Source: Gammaproteobacteria bacterium
Lineage (GTDB): Bacteria > Pseudomonadota > Gammaproteobacteria > SMWH01
Reading direction: 5' to 3'
DNA length: 10,376 bases
NCBI GenBank assembly: GCA_004357005.1
Contig: SMWH01000176.1
Location: forward strand, 1 to 10,376
This document shows, one piece after another, positions 6,633 through 10,376 of the stretch. Each line of letters opens with the position of its first letter. Position 1 is the first letter of the stretch. The notes beneath the pieces are model-generated. The model worked only from the letters and a program-made list of their open reading frames with translations, searched no databases and was not told the DNA's origin. Position numbers and translations under genes: made by a program.

Positions 6633-8105
6633 TCAGAATTGGAGAACCAATTCGAGCTGGGAATGAGCGTTGGGGTCCATGACGAACTCCTGATTCGTGA
6701 AATCGACGTTCGTTACCCCGAACCGGACGTAAACCCGCAAGCCGTCGGTGCAGAAAAATACATCGCCCCGGGTGGCGCCGGTGCCGTGGATTTCCAGGCT
6801 TTCGAGCATCTGACCGTCGAAGACCGCTTCTTTGCTGCCGAAGAAAGTCAGCCCGAACCACTCGTCGCAGGTATTCACCCCGTCGTCGAACACCCCCAGG
6901 ATCATGGCCCCGACCCGAAGCTGCACGCCACTGTCGCCGGTGAAGCTGGCAGCCAGACCGACGTTGTGCATCTGCAGATCCGGGCCCATCAATTGCCACC
7001 GGGAGGTGCAGCCGGGGTCGTCATACACATCGAAATACCCGTTGGTGGGCACATTGCGGAAAAAGCGCGAGGAAAAAACATCCGTGTTGATCGGCATGGC
7101 CTCCCAGGCCCCCGGGTCGAATTTGATCTCCACGCAAGTGGGCAACTGGGAAGGCAGGCCGCCATAGTCCGGGTCGAAATTGTCCTGATAGGCGCTGGTG
7201 ATGGAACTGCTGGTGCCCAGAGAGTTCGGGCCAAACTCGATATCGGCGAAGGTGTTCGGGACCGGTGAGCCCGCAAACAACTCGTCCACGAGCACGGTGA
7301 CATCAGTCGGCACGCCCGGGTTGTACTGCACGTACAAGGTACCCAGACCATCGACGATGGGCGCGCCCTTGGCGCCCTTACGCGACAGGCATTCGGGACA
7401 CAGGTCCGGCGCGAAGAAATAGTTCATGAGAATTTCCGAACTGAAACCCGGCGTACCGACCACGCCCTGTGCCCAGATGGGCTCGCCGTTGCGGTAAAAG
7501 TAGATCGTCATGACGGTGACATCGCCCTGGGTCAGCAACGTAAACCCCCACCCCGGGAAAAAGAACGGGAAGTAATGCCCGGTCAGGTTGGCGAGCGTCG
7601 GCCCGGTGGCAAAGGTGGCAAACTCGATGTCGGCACCGCCGGGCTGACCGTTTAGCGTCCAGGTTACGGCGGCCATTGTCTCGTCCGACCAGGTGATCGT
7701 CATGGTGCCCACGTTGGTGGGCGTTGCCGTGGATGTCCCCACGTTCCAGGAAAACACGTCGATGGTGCCGGTCCAGGACATGCCCGTGAGTTCGCCCACC
7801 GCCACGTACCAGATGGGCGTGCCGTCGGCCCGGTAGATGAACCACACCACGAACAACAGATCCCCGACCCGTTGGATGTCCAGGCCCCAGCCGGGATTTG
7901 CCAGATCAAACCAGTTGCCGAAGGTGGGCAGGAATATGCCTTTTTCGGCCGGTTCCGCCTGGCTCAGCGCGCCGAAACCCCCCGGCACTCCCGACAATGC
8001 GGTGCGCCACGGCTCGGTATTCGTCGTGGTCTGGGCTGAAGTCGTGGCGGCAAGCAGTGTGAGGGCTCCAGCCAGCCACAATCCGAGAATTTTCTGTTTT
8101 TGCAT
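6633..8105 (-). CDS. Secreted protein with two PGWG repeats, function unknown
   Basis: The protein has 490 aa from the ATG at 8105, chosen because AGGAGG lies 5 nt upstream and the product then begins directly with a Sec signal peptide (MQKQKILGLWLAGALTLLAATTSA, cleaved near residue 24). An in-frame start at 8129 would place eight residues ahead of it. The mature protein has two related segments. Residues 63-114 read GNWFDLANPGWGLDIQRVGD ... VVWFIYRADGTPIWYV. Residues 176-215 read GHYFPFFFPGWGFTLLTQGD ... IYFYRNGEPIWAQGV. Both share PGWG, a GD turn, an aromatic strand, an xDG/NGE turn and PIW. Modules of this style recur in exported hypothetical proteins of Gammaproteobacteria. The C-terminal half is beta-rich, with six cysteines (236, 239, 324, 366, 413, 452), an even number compatible with disulfides; 236 and 239 form a CPEC pair. 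No catalytic motif or membrane anchor is visible, so I infer a periplasmic or extracellular protein. Confidence 0.85.
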   Translation of the reverse strand: MQKQKILGLWLAGALTLLAATTSAQTTTNTEPWRTALSGVPGGFGALSQAEPAEKGIFLPTFGNWFDLANPGWGLDIQRVGDLLFVVWFIYRADGTPIWYVAVGELTGMSWTGTIDVFSWNVGTSTATPTNVGTMTITWSDETMAAVTWTLNGQPGGADIEFATFATGPTLANLTGHYFPFFFPGWGFTLLTQGDVTVMTIYFYRNGEPIWAQGVVGTPGFSSEILMNYFFAPDLCPECLSRKGAKGAPIVDGLGTLYVQYNPGVPTDVTVLVDELFAGSPVPNTFADIEFGPNSLGTSSSITSAYQDNFDPDYGGLPSQLPTCVEIKFDPGAWEAMPINTDVFSSRFFRNVPTNGYFDVYDDPGCTSRWQLMGPDLQMHNVGLAASFTGDSGVQLRVGAMILGVFDDGVNTCDEWFGLTFFGSKEAVFDGQMLESLEIHGTGATRGDVFFCTDGLRVYVRFGVTNVDFTNQEFVMDPNAHSQLELVLQF

Positions 8106-8110
8106 GACCC

Positions 8111-8116
8111 CCTCCT
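8111..8116 (-). promoter_or_regulatory. Strong ribosome binding site deciding the start at 8105
   Basis: The minus strand reads AGGAGG exactly 5 nt before the ATG at 8105. The alternative upstream start at 8129 has no comparable site, so this motif fixes the translation start just ahead of the signal peptide. Confidence 0.8.
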
Positions 8117-8270
8117 GACTGATGGTCAAACGGGAACCCGTAGTCTATAGGGTCCAAACGGCCGCCGACATGGCACCCTGCCGGGGCGGTATTGGCCGCT
8201 TTTCCGGGGCCTTGGGGCGCCCATCCCTTTCGCTGACCCCTGACTGCCGCTTTCGGCGTTTCCCGCCAGG

Positions 8271-8300
8271 TTGACCTACTTCACATTTTGTTGATCGATA
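8271..8300 (+). promoter_or_regulatory. Possible sigma-70-type promoter for the MBL-fold gene
   Basis: TTGACC (8271-8276) is a good -35 hexamer. It is followed after 18 nt by TCGATA (8295-8300), a mediocre -10, in the locally AT-rich part of an otherwise GC-rich gap. A second -10-like TATGCT lies at 8308-8313, with a TG one base before it, but its upstream -35 is poor. Either would leave a 5' leader of about 60-75 nt before the GTG at 8381. Confidence 0.35.
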
Positions 8301-8364
8301 AGGGCTGTATGCTGATGATTCTGTGAGGAAAAATGGGGGCTCAGCGGGAACCGCGAGGGTTTCC

Positions 8365-8373
8365 GGAGGGGAG
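8365..8373 (+). promoter_or_regulatory. Ribosome binding site supporting the GTG start at 8381
   Basis: GGAGGGGAG ends 7 nt before the GTG at 8381. The ATG at 8399 and the ATG at 8333 lack such a site. The 8381 start also yields a proper signal peptide with a basic n-region (Arg4, Arg6). Confidence 0.7.
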
Positions 8374-8380
8374 AAGAACC

Positions 8381-9982
8381 GTGATCTGCCGTAATCGAAT
8401 GATTTTGCTGGTGATCCTGCTGGCGGCGCTCGCGCCGCAGGCTTTCGCCAAGGACGCCATCACCCTGGACAACTACCGAAAGGCCCGTAAAGCCGTTGCC
8501 GAAGCGCTGGAAGAAAGCGGCGGCATGGAAGTGCTGGATCGCGCGCGCGGCATCGCTCTGAAGGGCGAGGGCACCTATGACCTCAGTGTGCGTTTGCAGG
8601 GCCTGCATCCCGATATTAACGAACCCGTGCCGATTACCGAGTGGCTGGTGATGAGTACCGATGGCCGGCTGGCCTACGAGTCCGACATGCTGGTGAATTC
8701 TGACGCCGTGGAGCATATCCGCTATATCTACGACGCGGGCCAACCCACGTTGATTCTGGATCTCATCAACCGGGGCGCGTTCTGGGACGCGGGTCCGGGG
8801 CTGGAAGAGCAGGCCGGCCGTTACGCGCGCATGGTGCCCCACGTGGTTCTCACCGAAGCGTACAACAGTCCCTCCCTGCGTTATCTGGGCTGGGGAGGCG
8901 AGCATGTTGTGTCGTTCACGCTGGCGTCCGGGGAGACCCTGACGGTCACTATCAAGAGCGCACGTTTGCGCAAGGTGGAGTACCTGCTGGATATGCCGCT
9001 GCTGGGTGATGCAGCCGTGCGCTGGACCTACGACCGATACGTGCGTGTTGATAATCTTGGCGCCTATCCGAGCCACGTGACCGTGCACCTGGCGGACCGC
9101 TTGCTCAAGGACATTCGCTACACCGATATCCAGACCAATATCGGAGATCATCCGCTATGGTCCGTGCCGGAAGATATCGAGATCCCGAAGCAACCGAAGC
9201 TGGCAAGCGCAACGGAAGCAGAGACAACGGCGCCAGGAGTTCGCCAGATCGCCGAAGGCGTGTACGACATCCCCGATCTTCGTGCCGGCTTCCATGTGCT
9301 GATCGTGGAATTCGACAACTATCTGTTGCTGGTTGACGCTCCCAGTGGCTGGTATGAGATGCAGCAGCTTCCCGCCATGAACTGGGCGAGCGGCGAGACC
9401 TCCGGATCCATCGGCCAGCGCTTCTACGACACGGTGACCAGGCATTTCCCGGGCAAACCGGTTCGTTATGTGGCACTGACCCACTGGCACAGCGATCACC
9501 TCGGCGGTATCCGTCCCTTCATCGCGGCCGGCGCGTCACTGATCGTGTCGCCGGTGACACGCGACGTGATCATGAACGTGGCGCGGGCGCGCTTTACCCT
9601 CGAACCGGATGGACTGCCGCTGGAAAAAACGCCCCAGTTCATGGTCGTGGACGGCGAGCTGACCCTGAACGAGCGCGGACGGCGCGTGAAGTTCATTGAT
9701 GTGGGAGATAACCCGCATGCGGCAGGCATGCTGGTCGTGTGGTTGCCCGCGGAGCAGATTCTGTATCAATCGGATCTGTTTGAGCCGCGTTCCAGGGGTT
9801 TCCCGGCAAAGCAGCACATTCCAGTCATGCGCTGGTTCGTGAATTGGCTGGATGAGTCCGCGCTGCGACCCGAGACCATCCTGGCGATGCATGGGGCCGG
9901 CAAGGTCACACCGGATCAACTCAGCGAGATGCGTGTCCTGAATGAGTTGGCCGCCTCTCTGCAAACCACCAGCTCCCCATGA
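8381..9982 (+). CDS. Exported two-domain metallo-beta-lactamase-fold hydrolase
   Basis: The protein has 533 aa, starting at GTG 8381 behind GGAGGGGAG. Residues 1-23 are a signal peptide (MICRNRMILLVILLAALAPQAFA), so the protein acts in the periplasm or outside. Residues 24 to about 270 form a beta-rich domain that I cannot name. It contains repeated strand-turn patterns and conserved-looking LKGEGTYDL and RWTYDRYVRVDNLGAYP; a LolA-like or similar curved sheet is possible. The MBL fold runs from about 286 to 515, opening with RQIAEGVYDI. It keeps the full set of likely metal ligands: H368-W-H370-S-D372-H373, then H446, D465 and H504. A dinuclear, zinc-type hydrolase site is therefore expected from the family. 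Such sites serve lactamases, lactonases, glyoxalases, sulfatases and others, and the substrate cannot be read here. The gene is monocistronic, with a terminator at 10050-10080. It is divergent from the PGWG-repeat gene. Confidence 0.92.
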   Translation: MICRNRMILLVILLAALAPQAFAKDAITLDNYRKARKAVAEALEESGGMEVLDRARGIALKGEGTYDLSVRLQGLHPDINEPVPITEWLVMSTDGRLAYESDMLVNSDAVEHIRYIYDAGQPTLILDLINRGAFWDAGPGLEEQAGRYARMVPHVVLTEAYNSPSLRYLGWGGEHVVSFTLASGETLTVTIKSARLRKVEYLLDMPLLGDAAVRWTYDRYVRVDNLGAYPSHVTVHLADRLLKDIRYTDIQTNIGDHPLWSVPEDIEIPKQPKLASATEAETTAPGVRQIAEGVYDIPDLRAGFHVLIVEFDNYLLLVDAPSGWYEMQQLPAMNWASGETSGSIGQRFYDTVTRHFPGKPVRYVALTHWHSDHLGGIRPFIAAGASLIVSPVTRDVIMNVARARFTLEPDGLPLEKTPQFMVVDGELTLNERGRRVKFIDVGDNPHAAGMLVVWLPAEQILYQSDLFEPRSRGFPAKQHIPVMRWFVNWLDESALRPETILAMHGAGKVTPDQLSEMRVLNELAASLQTTSSP

Positions 9983-9991
9983 TGGACCGTC

Positions 9992-10046
9992 GTAGGAGCG
10001 GCTTTCAGCCGCGACCGGGCGCATAGGAGCGCTTCCAGCTATGACC
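9992..10046 (+). repeat. REP-like intergenic repeat, one intact and one decayed unit
   Basis: The first unit at 9992-10016 starts GTAGGAGCGGCTTTCAGCCG and continues CGACC. It contains a 6-bp stem GCGGCT/AGCCGC with a TTC loop (9998-10012). A diverged second unit, ATAGGAGCGCTTCCAGCTATGACC, lies at 10023-10046 in the same orientation. TGTAGGAGCGGCTTTAGCCGCGA-type units are known dispersed intergenic repeats in pseudomonads and related Gammaproteobacteria. The pair begins only 9 nt after the MBL stop codon and precedes the terminator. Confidence 0.7.
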
Positions 10047-10049
10047 AGC

Positions 10050-10080
10050 AGAAGCCGGGCGATGCCCGGCTTCTTCGTTT
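10050..10080 (+). terminator. Intrinsic terminator of the MBL-fold gene
   Basis: An 11-bp perfect stem, AGAAGCCGGGC (10050-10060) with GCCCGGCTTCT (10064-10074), closes a GAT loop and is followed by TCGTTT. It is strong and well placed to end the transcript from the gene stopping at 9982. The A-rich and T-rich flanks could also stop leftward transcription. Confidence 0.85.
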
Positions 10081-10109
10081 GTGCGCGACTCTCCGTGAAA
10101 CCATGGGTT

Positions 10110-10118
10110 TGCTAGGAT
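10110..10118 (+). promoter_or_regulatory. Possible extended -10 promoter of the NmrA-like gene
   Basis: TGCTAGGAT (10110-10118) fits an extended -10 (TG-n-TAGGAT) about 28 nt before the ATG and just after the preceding terminator. No good -35 is visible. An AAACC-ATG-GGTTT inverted repeat at 10098-10110 abuts it and could be an operator, but it is short. Confidence 0.35.
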
Positions 10119-10145
10119 GCTCTGGTAACCGTGGAGGATTGAATC

Positions 10146-10376
10146 ATGCCGCGCAGTTGCGTGACTTTGCTGCTGACAGTGTTCCTGAGCATGGGTGGCG
10201 CCGATGCGGGAGCCGGCGAAACCGCTGATGTCCACCGGGTGCTGGTGGTGGGTGCCACCGGGCGCCAGGGTGGTGCGGTAGCCCGCGAACTGTTGAAACG
10301 CGGCTATGCCGTACGCGGCCTCACCCGCAGCCCCGTCAGCGACCGCGCCCGTCGCATGTCGTCCCTCGGCGTCGAA
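10146..10376 (+). CDS. NmrA-like NAD(P)-binding protein with signal peptide, 5' part only
   Basis: The first 77 codons are visible and the gene runs off the window. The ATG at 10146 has GGAGG 8 nt upstream. Residues 1-21 (MPRSCVTLLLTVFLSMGGADA) look like a signal peptide or membrane anchor. From residue 31 the sequence RVLVVGATGRQGGAVARELL begins a Rossmann fold with the glycine motif G36-A-T-G39-R-Q-G42. It continues with RGYAVRGLTRSP, where the basic residues after the second strand suggest NADP(H) preference. This is typical of NmrA-like and atypical short-chain dehydrogenase/reductase (SDR) proteins, which bind the nucleotide as sensors or act as reductases. An export signal on such a fold is unusual, because the cofactor is cytoplasmic. 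The hydrophobic segment could instead be an uncleaved anchor. The C-terminal substrate region is missing, so activity cannot be judged. Confidence 0.85.
   Translation, partial: MPRSCVTLLLTVFLSMGGADAGAGETADVHRVLVVGATGRQGGAVARELLKRGYAVRGLTRSPVSDRARRMSSLGVE

Larger units (their letters stand above)
8106..8380. other. Divergent intergenic region
   Basis: This 275-bp gap lies between two divergently transcribed genes and should hold the promoters of both. On the minus strand a TATAGA hexamer lies at 8149-8144, but I see no good -35 upstream of it. On the plus strand TTGACC at 8271 is the best -35-like hexamer. A short palindrome ACGGGAACCCGT lies at 8130-8141, within the probable leader of the leftward gene. 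I see no convincing small gene, RNA gene or riboswitch here. Confidence 0.6.

Noticed and set aside
8130..8141. Palindrome ACGGGAACCCGT as an operator
   Set aside because: The arms are only 5 bp, a common chance event in GC-rich DNA, with no second copy or regulator gene nearby.
8276..9151. Minus-strand open frame of 291 codons opposite the MBL-fold gene
   Set aside because: It overlaps a gene with a signal peptide and a complete metal-binding motif set, and it has no recognisable domain or ribosome site.
10096..10118. TGAAAC at 10096 as a second target of the ECF sigma factor
   Set aside because: The -35-like hexamer matches, but nothing like GTGTACT occurs at the right distance. The extended -10 TGCTAGGAT is a simpler explanation.

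Overview
The window looks like chromosomal DNA of a GC-rich Gammaproteobacterium. The pointers are the secreted-protein repertoire, a MliC-type lysozyme inhibitor remnant at the left edge, an ECF sigma operon, and a GTAGGAGCGGCTTTCAGCCGCGA-type intergenic repeat of the kind seen in pseudomonads and xanthomonads. This assignment is inference from gene content only. I see no RNA gene, CRISPR array, transposase or phage gene.

Layout. (1) 2-184 (+) is the 3' end of a probable MliC-like lysozyme inhibitor. Its stop codon lies inside a 12-bp inverted repeat (178-220) that separates it from a convergent operon. (2) 6484 down to 247 (-) is a tightly packed three-gene operon. It holds an ECF sigma factor; a one-TM protein joining an anti-sigma-like N-terminus to a YfbK-like von Willebrand A region; and a 1024-aa secreted, membrane-anchored beta-rich protein with at least five internal repeats. 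The junctions are an 8-nt start/stop overlap and a 3-nt gap. A candidate ECF-type promoter precedes the sigma gene. (3) 6633-8105 (-) is a secreted protein with two 'PGWG' repeats, closed by an intrinsic terminator that insulates it from the sigma operon. (4) 8106-8380 is the divergent promoter region. (5) 8381-9982 (+) is an exported two-domain metallo-beta-lactamase-fold protein, followed by a REP-like repeat and a strong intrinsic terminator. (6) 10146-10376 (+) is the 5' part of an NmrA-like NAD(P)-binding protein with an apparent signal peptide. No gene-free stretch exceeds 300 bases; the longest is 8106-8380.

How the genes may work together. The most system-like part is the sigma operon. 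The VWA protein spans the inner membrane once, with a short basic and acidic N-terminus that could hold the sigma factor. It also has a low-complexity periplasmic linker containing a TonB-box-like segment, then the VWA module. The large third protein would be anchored by C-terminal helices with its repeats in the periplasm. This arrangement suggests an envelope-sensing circuit in which the VWA region and the repeat protein gate release of the sigma factor. The architecture is read directly from the sequence; the signalling role is inference. The other genes are single transcription units encoding exported proteins and have no visible functional tie to the operon.
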